Notes: generated by a model not told the origin, from the sequence alone. A stretch of 25,032 nucleotides of DNA from CAWULT01 sp963923455 (GCA_963923455.1 CAWULT010000064.1:1-25032), one strand, 5' to 3'; positions 13,049-21,519 are shown, counted from the first letter of the stretch. Numbers and translations are program-made.

Positions 13049-14692
13049 ATGTGGCGCACCTCCATTCTGCTGCTGATCCTGCTGGCGCTGGCGCCCGGCG
13101 TCGCTGCCGCGCAGGCGCCCCTGGCGCCCCGCGCGGCCTGCGAGCGGCTGGCGTCGGTGCCGCATCCGAACACGGCCGTCACGCTCGCCCGGATCGTCGA
13201 GGCGGGCGCCTTCGCCGTCCCTGACAATCCGGCCGGACGCGGGGGCGGCGGTTCGTCGGCCCTGGCCGGCACGCTCGGGCCGGTGCCCGACGTGCCCGGC
13301 CGCGTGACGGCCAACACCGCCGGATTGGGACTCGGCTACAACGGCGGCCGCGGCATACCGGCGTACGTGACGCTGCCGGCGTTCTGCCGCGTCGTGGCGA
13401 CGCTGAAGCCGTCGGCCGACTCCGACATCCAGATGGAGCTGTGGCTGCCCCTGGCCGGGTGGAACGGCAACTTCCGCGGCACCAGCCCGAACGGGCTCGG
13501 CGGGGTGCTGAACTACAACGCGATGGCCGTGGGCCTCACCGACGGCTTCGCCGTGGCCAGCACCGACACGGGGCACCAGGGAGGCGCCACGGCGTGGATG
13601 CGCGTGCCCGAGAAGGTCACCGACTTCGCCGGCCGCGCGATGCACGAGACGACGGTCGCGGGCAAGGCGCTGACGGCCGCGTTCTACGGATCCGCGCCCA
13701 GGCACGCCTACATGATCGAGTGCGGCGGCGGCTCGAATGCGGCGCTGCACGAGGTGCAGCAGTACCCGGCCGACTACGACGGCGTCGTCGTCGGGGGGCA
13801 CGCCGCGCACCTGACGCGCCAGATCTTCGGCCAGTTGTGGCTGTGGCAGGCCGCCCATCCCGAGGGTGTGCCGGTGCTGCCGGCGGCGAAGCTCTCCGTG
13901 CTGCACGAGGCGGTGCTGGACCGGTGCGACCGGCTCGACGGCGTGAAGGACGGCCTGCTCGAGCAGCCGACGCGGTGCGCCTTCGACCCGCGCGCGATCG
14001 CGTGCCGCGCCGGTGACGGGCCCGACTGCCTGACGCCGCCCCAGGTGGAGGCCGCGCGGAAGATCTACCAGGGGCCGGTCAACCCGCGCACCGGCGAGCG
14101 CGTGTGGCCGGGCCTCTTTCCCGGGAGCGAGCTCGACTGGGCCTTCTTCACCGAGGCGGCGGCGCCGATCGGCATCGCCACCGGCACGCTGCGCGACGAG
14201 ATCCTGAAGGACCCGTCGTGGGACTACCGGACGTCGCCCATCGACTACGACCGCCATGTTGCGCTGGCCGACCGCTCGGACGTGGCCCGCGTGAACGCGT
14301 CGAAGGCCGACATCTCGCCGTTCCTCCGGCGTGGCGGCAAGCTGATGCTGTCGGGCGGCTGGAACAACGCGCTGGTGCCCGCAGGCGCCGTGCTCGACTA
14401 CTACCGCACCGTGGAGGCGACGGTCGGGCGCGAGGCCACGGCCAGGTCGGTGCGTCTGTACATGGTGCCCGGGATGATCGAGTGCAACGGCGGGCCCGGC
14501 ACCGATACCTTCGACATGCTCGCCGTGATGCGCGACTGGGTGGAGCGGGGGCGTGCCCCCAGGGCAGTGCCCGCGTCGCGCGTGGAGCACGGGAAGGTGG
14601 TGCGCACCCGACCGCTGTGTCCCTACCCGCAGGCGGCCGCCTACACGGGCCGGGGCAGCACCGACGACGCGCGCAACTTCGTCTGCAAGTAG
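13049..14692 (+). CDS. Tannase/feruloyl-esterase-family protein, catalytic residues replaced
   Basis: A 547-residue exported protein with a clear signal peptide (cleavage near VAAAQ). The alpha/beta-hydrolase scaffold of the tannase family is plain: CRVVATLKPSADSDIQMELW, NGNFRGTSPNGLGG, the STDTGHQG block, the helix LHEVQQYPADYDGVVVG, and GGKLMLSGGW followed by YMVPGM. In active members a CS-D-HC motif supplies the triad, and the two cysteines bond to each other. Here the aligned positions read Cys225-Gly226, Asn440 (GWNN instead of GWAD) and Glu478-Cys479. All three catalytic residues are therefore replaced while the cysteines remain. It may be a binding protein, or use Ser229 in an unusual way. 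The C-terminal cysteines are as in the family. The gene has no visible ribosome-binding site and may be leaderless. Confidence 0.9.
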   Translation: MWRTSILLLILLALAPGVAAAQAPLAPRAACERLASVPHPNTAVTLARIVEAGAFAVPDNPAGRGGGGSSALAGTLGPVPDVPGRVTANTAGLGLGYNGGRGIPAYVTLPAFCRVVATLKPSADSDIQMELWLPLAGWNGNFRGTSPNGLGGVLNYNAMAVGLTDGFAVASTDTGHQGGATAWMRVPEKVTDFAGRAMHETTVAGKALTAAFYGSAPRHAYMIECGGGSNAALHEVQQYPADYDGVVVGGHAAHLTRQIFGQLWLWQAAHPEGVPVLPAAKLSVLHEAVLDRCDRLDGVKDGLLEQPTRCAFDPRAIACRAGDGPDCLTPPQVEAARKIYQGPVNPRTGERVWPGLFPGSELDWAFFTEAAAPIGIATGTLRDEILKDPSWDYRTSPIDYDRHVALADRSDVARVNASKADISPFLRRGGKLMLSGGWNNALVPAGAVLDYYRTVEATVGREATARSVRLYMVPGMIECNGGPGTDTFDMLAVMRDWVERGRAPRAVPASRVEHGKVVRTRPLCPYPQAAAYTGRGSTDDARNFVCK

Positions 14693-14747
14693 GGCGGGAC
14701 CTCGACGCGGCGAGCCGGCCGGGCGGGACGTCGGGCCCTCCTGCCCA

Positions 14748-16523
14748 TCAGCGCGTCTCCCGGTCGCGGCGGACCAGCACCTTCTTGCCCTTGATCACGA
14801 CGCCGCGCATCTTCGCGATGATCTCGTCGGCCAGGGCCTCCGGCACGTCGACGACCGAGAAGTTCTCCGAGATGCGGACGGAGCCGATCGCGCCGTAGGG
14901 TGCGCCGGTCTCGCCGGTGATCGCGCCGACGAGGTCCGCCGGCCGGATGCCGGCGGCGCGTCCGGCGCTGACGAAGATGCGTGCGCCGGTGTCGTCGCCG
15001 CGCCGCGGGCCCCGGGGCTCGCGGCCGCGCGCGTCACGGGCCTCGGCCGCTGGCGCCGCGATCTCGCGCTCCTCGCCGTCGCCGATCGTGGCCAGGTGGG
15101 CCATCTTGACGGCCGCGGCTGCGATGTCGACCACGTCGAACTCGTCGGACAGGGACTCGACGACCACGCGGACGTCGTCGAAGTCTCCCGCGGCGAGCCG
15201 CTCGCGCAGGGCCGCGGAGGTCAGTTCGAGACGGCGCGCCCGAAGGTCGGCCACCGTCGGCACCGTGGCCACCTCGATCGTCTGCTTCGTCACCTGCTCG
15301 ATCGATCGCAGCAGGCGGTGCTCGCGCGGCTCGGCCAGCGTGATGGCGGTGCCCTCGCGTCCGGCGCGCCCGGTGCGCCCGATGCGGTGGATGTACGACT
15401 CGGCGTCGGTGGGCATGTCGTAGTTGACGACGTGCGACACGTGCTCGATGTCGAGGCCGCGCGCCGCGACGTCGGTCGCAATCAGCAGGTCGGTCTTCGC
15501 CGCGCGCACGCGGTTCATCACCGCGTCGCGCTGACGCTGCTGCATGCCGCCGTGCAGCGCCTCGGCCCGGTAGCCGTGCGCGTTCAGCGTCTCGACGAGC
15601 GTGTCGACGTGCAGGCGCGTGCGGCAGAACACGATGGCCGACGCCGGACTCTCCATGTCGAGAATGCGGTCGAGCGCGGCCGGCTTGTCACCCGGGCGGA
15701 CGACGTAGGCGACCTGGCGCACGCGCGGGAGCTTGCCGGCGGCCGTCTTCTCCCGGGCCACGCTGACCCGCTCGGGCGAGCGCAGGTGGCGCTCGGCGAT
15801 CTTCAGGATGCGCGCGGGCATGGTTGCCGAGAAGAGCGTCGTCTGGCGGGTCGCCGGGGTGCTCGACAGGATGGCGTCGATGTCGTCGGCAAATCCCATG
15901 TCGAGCATCTCGTCGGCCTCATCGAGCACGAGCAGGCGGATGGCCTCGAGCACGAGCGTCTTGCGGCGGATGTGATCCAGGGCGCGGCCCGGCGTGGCCA
16001 CGACGATGTCGACGCCGCGATCGAGCGCACGCACCTGCTGGTCCATCGACGCGCCGCCGTAGAGGGGGACGGCGCTGAGGGCGGTACCGCGGGCGTACTT
16101 GTGGACCGCCTCGCACACCTGCATCGCGAGTTCGCGCGTCGGCACGAGCACCAGGGCGGCGACCTGGCCGCTCCGGACCGCCGCCTTCTTCCGGCCCGCG
16201 AGGCGCGGCCGCTCGTCGTGGATGCCGGCGGCGCGACGGGCCGTTTCCCCGGCGGGGCGCGCCGCCTCGAGCGGCGCGGCGCTCTCCGCGGGGGCCGCGT
16301 CGGTCAGCCGCTGGATCATCGGCAGCGCGAAGGCGGCCGTCTTGCCGGTGCCCGTGGCCGCTTGGGCCAGCAGGTCGCTGCCAGCCAGGATGCGGGGAAT
16401 GGTCTCGCGCTGAACCGGGGTGGGTTCTTCGTAGCCGAGAGCGGTGATGGCGGCCACGAGGGTCTCGGAGAGGCCGAGACCGGAAAAGCCGCCGGAAGCA
16501 GGGGGCGTGCGCGAGGTGGGCAT
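14748..16523 (-). CDS. deaD: DEAD-box ATP-dependent RNA helicase with DbpA-type C-terminal domain
   Basis: A 591-residue cytoplasmic helicase. ATG 16523 is chosen, with GGGAGA about 10 nt upstream; a start at 16562 would add 13 residues without support. Motifs run in order: Q motif (GFSGLGL...PTPVQ), Walker A AATGTGKT, PTRELA, TPGR, DEAD, SAT, a second RecA domain with ARGLD and HRIGRTGR, and a spacer helical region. The C-terminal DbpA-like RNA-binding domain has GARIFVSAGRAAGI and ends KGKKVLVRR. This is the DeaD/CsdA arrangement, used in ribosome assembly and cold adaptation. A 45-residue Ala/Glu/Arg-rich insertion separates Walker A from PTRELA, longer than in E. coli DeaD. The downstream linker (around residues 480-515) is charged and probably disordered. 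It ends convergently 55 nt from the tannase-family gene. The phosphotriesterase-like gene lies 67 nt upstream on the same strand. Confidence 0.95.
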   Translation of the reverse strand: MPTSRTPPASGGFSGLGLSETLVAAITALGYEEPTPVQRETIPRILAGSDLLAQAATGTGKTAAFALPMIQRLTDAAPAESAAPLEAARPAGETARRAAGIHDERPRLAGRKKAAVRSGQVAALVLVPTRELAMQVCEAVHKYARGTALSAVPLYGGASMDQQVRALDRGVDIVVATPGRALDHIRRKTLVLEAIRLLVLDEADEMLDMGFADDIDAILSSTPATRQTTLFSATMPARILKIAERHLRSPERVSVAREKTAAGKLPRVRQVAYVVRPGDKPAALDRILDMESPASAIVFCRTRLHVDTLVETLNAHGYRAEALHGGMQQRQRDAVMNRVRAAKTDLLIATDVAARGLDIEHVSHVVNYDMPTDAESYIHRIGRTGRAGREGTAITLAEPREHRLLRSIEQVTKQTIEVATVPTVADLRARRLELTSAALRERLAAGDFDDVRVVVESLSDEFDVVDIAAAAVKMAHLATIGDGEEREIAAPAAEARDARGREPRGPRRGDDTGARIFVSAGRAAGIRPADLVGAITGETGAPYGAIGSVRISENFSVVDVPEALADEIIAKMRGVVIKGKKVLVRRDRETR

Positions 16524-16590
16524 CAGCCATTGTCTCCCACCCTGGCCGTGCCCGCCCGCCATCCGGCGGCGGCCGTCCGTTCGCGCCGCG

Positions 16591-17685
16591 CTACGCCTTC
16601 CGTCGCGCCCGCTTCGGCACGAACGCCAGGAAGCGGCGCGGGTTGTCCTCCATGATCTTCCGCAGCACGTCGTCGGGCGCCCCGGCCGCCCTCAGCTTCG
16701 GGACGAACCCCGTGAGCGTCTTGCCGTAGCCGCTCGACGCGTCGGCCGAGAACAGGAGGTGGTCGGCGAAGCCGGCCTCGAGCAGTGCCATCACGAGCGG
16801 CACCTGCTGCGCGTCGTTGTTGCCGCCCTGGCGGTCGAACCCGACGAACGCGCCGCGCCGGCAGATGGCTTTGTGCACGTAGACGGCCGGGTCCACCAGG
16901 TTGCCGAGGTGGCCGATGACGACGCGGTTCGGCGCCACGCCGGCGTCTTCCAGGATGTCCAGCTGCTCGAGCGCCGACTTTCCCGGGATGCCGGTGTGCG
17001 TGATGATCGACAGGTTCGTGGCCGCGTGCGCCCGGCCGACGGCGCGGAACACCTTGCGCTCGGTCCTGGTGATCTCGTCCCATGAGCCGATCTCGCCGAA
17101 CACGCCCCCCGGCGCCTCGTCGGCCTGCCGGACGAGCGCCTGCGCGATCTGTTCCTCGCTCATCTTCTCGATCTCGGCGGGGTAGAACGGCTGCGAGTAG
17201 AAGCCCACGCCCGCGACGACCGGGACGCCCGACCGCATCGACGCCTGTCGCACGAATGTCAGGTCGCGGCCCATGTCGGGGTGGCCGGCGTCGACCAGGC
17301 AGGCCGCCCCCTCGGGCCTGGCCTTGTTCAGCTCCTCGGTCATCAACGCGACGTCGCGCATCGGGTCCGGGCCCACCGGGTTCGGCGGTCCGCCGGCGCG
17401 GCCCGGTTGGGGCGGCAGGCCGTTGGCCGCACGAGCCGCCGCCGTGGCGGCGCGGAACCTGTCGTTGAAGTCGACGGCGAGCGACATGTGCTCGTGGAAC
17501 AAGGTGGCGCCGCCCGGCAGGCGATCGGGGGCGACGTCCTCGAACAGCGTCCGGATGACGGCGCCCTTGGGAAACGCGGGGGCCTGCGCGGACGCGGCCG
17601 AGGGCAGACCCGCCACGCCAAGGGCGCCGAAACCGATCAGTTCGAGCGCGGCCCGGCGGGTGAGGCCTTTCGACGAATCGGACAT
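16591..17685 (-). CDS. Tat-exported phosphotriesterase-family metal hydrolase
   Basis: A 364-residue protein. ATG 17685 is preferred: GGAG lies 6 nt upstream and the N-terminus then reads MSDSSKGLTRRAALEL, a twin-arginine signal. The metal ligands of the phosphotriesterase family are all visible: HEH (His64, His66), GEIG (Glu198, in the place of the carboxylated lysine, as in PHP-type homologues), ITHTG (His230), IGHLG (His259) and FSADAS (Asp315). A binuclear metal hydrolase is expected. Members cleave lactones or phosphotriesters, but the substrate here is unknown. An insertion rich in Pro and Gly follows HEH (around residues 88-108). The gene diverges from the sensor kinase at 17873 and may be co-transcribed with the helicase downstream. 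Confidence 0.9.
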   Translation of the reverse strand: MSDSSKGLTRRAALELIGFGALGVAGLPSAASAQAPAFPKGAVIRTLFEDVAPDRLPGGATLFHEHMSLAVDFNDRFRAATAAARAANGLPPQPGRAGGPPNPVGPDPMRDVALMTEELNKARPEGAACLVDAGHPDMGRDLTFVRQASMRSGVPVVAGVGFYSQPFYPAEIEKMSEEQIAQALVRQADEAPGGVFGEIGSWDEITRTERKVFRAVGRAHAATNLSIITHTGIPGKSALEQLDILEDAGVAPNRVVIGHLGNLVDPAVYVHKAICRRGAFVGFDRQGGNNDAQQVPLVMALLEAGFADHLLFSADASSGYGKTLTGFVPKLRAAGAPDDVLRKIMEDNPRRFLAFVPKRARRKA

Positions 17686-17716
17686 GCATGACTCCATGGA
17701 ACTGGGACGACGCCGA

Positions 17717-17722
17717 ATCTTA
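17717..17722 (-). promoter_or_regulatory. Possible -10 element of the phosphotriesterase-like gene
   Basis: GG-TAAGAT on the minus strand, 31 nt upstream of ATG 17685, lies between two direct copies of CCGAATC (17713-17719 and 17723-17729, 10-nt period). The repeats could mark a regulator site next to the -10 box, but nothing else supports it. Confidence 0.3.
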
Positions 17723-17819
17723 CCGAATCGGGGCCGCGTGGGCATCCCGCGGCGTAGGACGCCCCCGGGCAGTCCGTGAGGCACCTCATCCGAACGCCCC
17801 GGATCGCGCTAGACTGCGG

Positions 17820-17825
17820 GCGCCC
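17820..17825 (+). promoter_or_regulatory. Possible -10 element of the hybrid kinase gene
   Basis: GC-TAGACT lies 47 nt upstream of ATG 17873 and fits the TAnnnT pattern. No -35 box is convincing. Confidence 0.35.
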
Positions 17826-17872
17826 GTCTCGAAGGGCCACGTCCGCCGAGCCCCGATCGCGGTGCCTTCCGT

Positions 17873-20008
17873 ATGCGCATTGAGCCGTCACCCGTGGAGC
17901 GGCGCGCCTTCGGCGCGGCTGACGACGCATTCCTGCTGGCGTTGACCGACGCCCTGCGCACCGTCGACGACCCGACGGCACTGCAGCTCACCGCCTGCCG
18001 GCTGCTCGGCGAGCACCTGGATGCCGACCGCGTGAACTACTGCGAGGTGCGGGAGGACGAGGGCGCCGGGGTGGTCGGGCCCGACTTCTTCCGGCCCGGC
18101 CTCGACAGCCTGGTGGGGCGCTATGCCCTGATCGATTTCGACGACACCATGGCGCTGCTGAAGACCGGCGTCACGCTGGTCGTGGGCGACATCGACACGG
18201 CGCCGGTGTCCGAGTCCATCCGGACCGTGTTCCGCCAGCTCGATGTCCTGTCGTTCGTATCGGTGCCGCTCGTCCGGAATGGTGCGCTGGTGTGGACGCT
18301 GTCCGTGGTGTCCAACTCGCGCCGGACATGGGCGCCCCGCGAGGTTGCGCTCGTCGAGAACGTGGGCGTCCGTACGTGGGACGCCGTCGAACGGACGCGC
18401 GCGACGGCGTCGCTGCGCGAGCGCCAGCGGTTCATCGAGAAGCTCGTGGCCACCGCGCCGATGACGATCTTCGTCGTCGACGCGCCAGAGCGCCGGCATC
18501 TCTATGCGAGCGTCACGGGCACGAACGACCTGGGCTACTCGGCGGCCGAATTCGCCTCGTGGGGCCCCGATTTCCTCGAGCGGATTGCGCATCCAGACGA
18601 CCTGGCGCTTGCCCGGCCGGGGCTCAGGCAGGTCGAGACCGCGAACGACGACGAGGTGTTCGAGGCCGAGATGCGGCTGCGCCGGAAGGACGGCACCTAC
18701 ACCTGGCGTGCGATCCGCGAACGCGTGTTCAAACGCGACCCCGACGGGCGGGTGCGGGAGATCATCGGCACCGCGCAGGACATCTCGGCGCGCAAGCAGG
18801 CCGAGGCCGAGCTGCAGACGCGCACCGCCGAACTGGAGCGGCGGACACTCCAACTGAGCCGCCTGGCGACCGACCTGACGCTCGCCGAGCACCACGCCCG
18901 TGAGCAGCTCGCCCGCACGCTGCACGATGGGCTTCAGCAGCTCCTGTTCAGCGCCTCGCTGCGGGTGGGTCGTCTGGCGAAGCGCCTCCCGCCCGGCACC
19001 GACGAGCAGCGCGCCCTGGCCGACACCCTCACCGAGCTCGAGGAGGCCACGGCCGCCGCGCGCTCGCTGGCCGTGGAGCTCTTCCCGCGCAGCCTCCACG
19101 AGGGCGGGCTGCCCGTGGCGCTCGAGTGGCTGGCGGACTGGATGCAGCACCGCTACGGCCTCACGGTGCACGTGACCGCCGACCCGGCCGCCAACCCGCG
19201 TCGGCGCGACGTCCGAACCCTGGTGTTCGAGTCAGTGCGCGAGCTGCTGTTCAACGTGGTCAAGCACGCCAGGGCCAACGAGGCCTGGGTCGACGCGAGC
19301 TGCCAGCCGGACGGTCGGCTGCAGGTGGAGATCGTCGATCAGGGGGTGGGCTTCGACCCCGAGACGCTCCTGGAACCCTCGCCGACGCGGCCGGCTGGGC
19401 TGGGCCTGCTCGGCATCCACGAGCGCCTGGCGCTGCTGGACGGTGCCCTGATCGTGGACAGCGCGCCCGGCAGGGGCGCGCGGTTCCGCCTGGTGGCGCC
19501 CCTGGGTGCGGGCGCCGCGGACGTGCCAGCCAGCGGCCGCGTGCCTCAGCCGCCCGAGGGCATCGCGTCACGGGAGGAACCGCGGCCACTCGGCATCCTG
19601 ATTGCTGACGACCATGCGGGCGTACGCGCGGGGCTTCGGGGCCTGCTGTGCGGGTACGCGGACCTGCTGGTGCTGGGTGAGGCTCGTGATGGGGCGGAGG
19701 CGATCGAGCAGGCCCACGCGCTGAGGCCAGACGTGATCGTGATGGACGTGTCGATGCCTGGAGTCGACGGTATCGAAGCGACGCGGCGCATCCGGCAGGA
19801 GTTGCCGCAGGTCGAGATCGTGGGCTTCTCGTCCCAGGATCAGGCCGGTCACGCGCGCCAGATCGAGGCAGCCGGCGCCTCGGCCTTCTTCGGCAAGAGC
19901 GCCGGCGTACCTCGGATGGTGGAGTGGCTGCTGCAGCGGGCGAGGCCGGGAGCCGTTGAGGGGGGCCAGGCCCGTGGCCAGGCCCCCTCGGCGTCGCCAG
20001 CAGAGTGA
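17873..20008 (+). CDS. GAF-PAS hybrid histidine kinase with C-terminal receiver
   Basis: A 711-residue protein with no membrane segment, so a cytoplasmic sensor. Order: a GAF domain (about 20-180), a PAS domain with PAC tail (about 190-315, ending IGTAQDISARKQAE), a coiled-coil linker, and a HisKA_3 dimerisation domain with LHDGLQQ (His351). A HATPase domain follows, with an N box (RELLFNVVKHARA), DQGVGFDP and GLGLLGI motifs, then a receiver from about residue 572. The receiver holds Asp579/Asp580, phospho-acceptor Asp625 (VIVMDVSMPG) and Lys675. HisKA_3 kinases normally pair with NarL-type regulators, and this receiver is of that type but has no DNA-binding domain. The signal is unknown. No obvious ribosome-binding site precedes the ATG. 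Its stop is convergent with the gene at 20030. Confidence 0.93.
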   Translation: MRIEPSPVERRAFGAADDAFLLALTDALRTVDDPTALQLTACRLLGEHLDADRVNYCEVREDEGAGVVGPDFFRPGLDSLVGRYALIDFDDTMALLKTGVTLVVGDIDTAPVSESIRTVFRQLDVLSFVSVPLVRNGALVWTLSVVSNSRRTWAPREVALVENVGVRTWDAVERTRATASLRERQRFIEKLVATAPMTIFVVDAPERRHLYASVTGTNDLGYSAAEFASWGPDFLERIAHPDDLALARPGLRQVETANDDEVFEAEMRLRRKDGTYTWRAIRERVFKRDPDGRVREIIGTAQDISARKQAEAELQTRTAELERRTLQLSRLATDLTLAEHHAREQLARTLHDGLQQLLFSASLRVGRLAKRLPPGTDEQRALADTLTELEEATAAARSLAVELFPRSLHEGGLPVALEWLADWMQHRYGLTVHVTADPAANPRRRDVRTLVFESVRELLFNVVKHARANEAWVDASCQPDGRLQVEIVDQGVGFDPETLLEPSPTRPAGLGLLGIHERLALLDGALIVDSAPGRGARFRLVAPLGAGAADVPASGRVPQPPEGIASREEPRPLGILIADDHAGVRAGLRGLLCGYADLLVLGEARDGAEAIEQAHALRPDVIVMDVSMPGVDGIEATRRIRQELPQVEIVGFSSQDQAGHARQIEAAGASAFFGKSAGVPRMVEWLLQRARPGAVEGGQARGQAPSASPAE

Positions 20009-20016
20009 CGGCCGTC

Positions 20017-20044
20017 GCCGGCAGGCGTCTCAGCGCTTGCCGGC
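20017..20044. terminator. Shared hairpin between convergent genes
   Basis: An 11-bp stem (20017-20027 with 20034-20044, one G-T pair) and a 6-nt loop, TCTCAG. It starts 9 nt after the kinase stop codon and carries the minus-strand stop codon (TCA at 20030-20032) across its loop. Both convergent genes could end here. There is no T-run, so a protein factor or simple 3'-end protection may be involved. Confidence 0.45.
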
Positions 20045-20992
20045 CGCGGCGTCGCGGAACTGATTGAAGTGGGCCTCGTCGCTGGGCACGCACCGATCCT
20101 CCAGAATGCCGGACCAGCCGCCCACGGCCATCTTCTCCTTGGGCACGAGGGCCCACACCTTCAGTGAGCTCTCCCACGGCTTCGTGTAGAGCAGTGGGTC
20201 GGTGAGCGTCATCTTCACGCGCAGGCGATTGGGGGTTGGGCGGTCCCACCGCTCTTCGAGCACGGCCTGGTCGCTGATCGGGTACCCGTACTGATCGAGC
20301 CACTGCCGGTCGTCGAAGCCGCTGGTGCGGACGACCAGCGTGTCGCCCTCCCAGCGTGCCGTCGAGTAGCCGTTGAAGCGGGGCAGGTAGTCCTCGACCT
20401 TCGGCAGGCTCCGGCCGTCGAGCCAGATCTCCCGGTTGTCCCACGTCCACTCGAACCGCTGGAGGATGCGGTCGTTCGAGGTCGAGTGCACCAGCTCCAT
20501 CGTGGCGCCGCCTCCGGAGAACGCGATCAGGCGGGCCAGGCCCAGGGGTTCGCAGCGCATCTCGGGGTCGTTCCCGAAGGCCGGCAGCACGGCCCGGCGC
20601 ATGCCGACGTCGAGATCGGTTCGCCGCCGTGCCTCGGCGCTGTCCAGCTCGAGCCCTCGCGACGGCTTGTTCTTCTGCATCCGGCGCTCGCCTTCCGGCG
20701 TGCGCGGGGGAGGCGTGCCGTGGTATCCGTATCCCGGCCACGGGCCCGGGTCCCGGCATTCAGGGCAGACCGGCAGCTCGTAGGTGGTCGGGTTCCGGCT
20801 CCAGAGGCCTCCGAGGTCCCGCTTGTTGTACGGCCGCCGATCCGTGTCCGACGACACGTAGGCCTCCTCGGGTGTGCCTCGATTCTGCTGTGCGGTGGCG
20901 ACGGGGCTCGCCAGGGCAGCCGCGATCAGCGCGGCCGCCAGCGCGCGACCGATGTGCCGTGGGCACCGCGCGGAATGCGTGTGTGTCTGCAT
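20030..20992 (-). CDS. WEGDTLV-family secreted protein (operon C, last gene)
   Basis: A 320-residue protein from ATG 20992, with AAGGAG 8 nt upstream. A signal peptide ends at VATAQQN. The mature N-terminus has NKRDLGGLWSR, matching the PDLQGIW block of the paralogues, then two close cysteines (LPVCPECRDP) that could bind metal or form a disulfide. A YSTARWEGDTLVV core, a TDPLLYTKPW block and a DRCVPSDE motif near the C-terminus follow. It is the fifth family member in the window and the only one on the minus strand. Function is unknown. It lies 62 nt downstream of the DUF6152 gene at 21055-21519, reversing the gene order seen in operons A and B. Confidence 0.87.
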   Translation of the reverse strand: MQTHTHSARCPRHIGRALAAALIAAALASPVATAQQNRGTPEEAYVSSDTDRRPYNKRDLGGLWSRNPTTYELPVCPECRDPGPWPGYGYHGTPPPRTPEGERRMQKNKPSRGLELDSAEARRRTDLDVGMRRAVLPAFGNDPEMRCEPLGLARLIAFSGGGATMELVHSTSNDRILQRFEWTWDNREIWLDGRSLPKVEDYLPRFNGYSTARWEGDTLVVRTSGFDDRQWLDQYGYPISDQAVLEERWDRPTPNRLRVKMTLTDPLLYTKPWESSLKVWALVPKEKMAVGGWSGILEDRCVPSDEAHFNQFRDAAAGKR

Positions 20993-21054
20993 GGGACCGA
21001 CTCCTTGCCGGGCGGCCGGACGGCTCGCGCGGCGTCCACGCGTCAGAATGGCCG

Positions 21055-21519
21055 TCACGACTGGCCGGGGAGTTTGGCCTTGGTCTTCGGCTGGAGCCCT
21101 CCCGGCACGCCGTCGAGGTCCACGGCCGTCACCGTGTCGCGCGTGCCGACGATGCTCTCACCCTGTTCGTTCTCGATGCGCATCACGATGCCGCTCAGCC
21201 CGCCGGCTCGCGACGTGCCGACGAAGAGCTTCACGCGGGTCCCAGATTTCAGGGCCTCCACGCTCTTCGCACGGGTCCAGCCGGCACGCACCAGCACCGA
21301 CGGGTTCGTCAGCAGTTCGGCGTCCCACCGCTCCACCTTGCCGTCCTTCGTCTTCCGGGTGAAGACCATCGTCGGGTGCGGGTTCAGGTAGTGGAACTCC
21401 TCGACCGTGGCCCAGGTGCTCCACAGGTTCGTGGTGTCGTACGAGATGGCGCTGCCATGATGGGCCTCGGTCACGGCCGACATGGCCAACAGGCAGACGA
21501 ACGCGCGGACAGCTTTCAT
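21055..21519 (-). CDS. DUF6152-family small secreted protein (operon C)
   Basis: A 154-residue protein from ATG 21519, with AAGGAG about 9 nt upstream. The short signal peptide ends SAVTEA, so cleavage at T-E-A|HH gives a mature start HHGSAISYD, matching the HH..(A/S)xx[FY]D pattern of the other two copies. The body has EEFHYLNPHPTMVF (the NPH motif), a DGKVERWDAEL block and GTRVKLFVG. The C-terminal tail carries an ENEQGESIVG stretch. There are no cysteines after the signal peptide. Function is unknown. It lies 34 nt downstream of the degenerate metallo-beta-lactamase gene and upstream of the WEGDTLV gene, so the three probably form one operon whose promoter has been lost. Confidence 0.82.
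   Translation of the reverse strand: MKAVRAFVCLLAMSAVTEAHHGSAISYDTTNLWSTWATVEEFHYLNPHPTMVFTRKTKDGKVERWDAELLTNPSVLVRAGWTRAKSVEALKSGTRVKLFVGTSRAGGLSGIVMRIENEQGESIVGTRDTVTAVDLDGVPGGLQPKTKAKLPGQS

Noticed and set aside
14553..16655. 700-residue plus-strand open frame
   Set aside because: Antisense shadow of the DEAD-box helicase, with no family motifs and Arg/Ala/His-biased composition.
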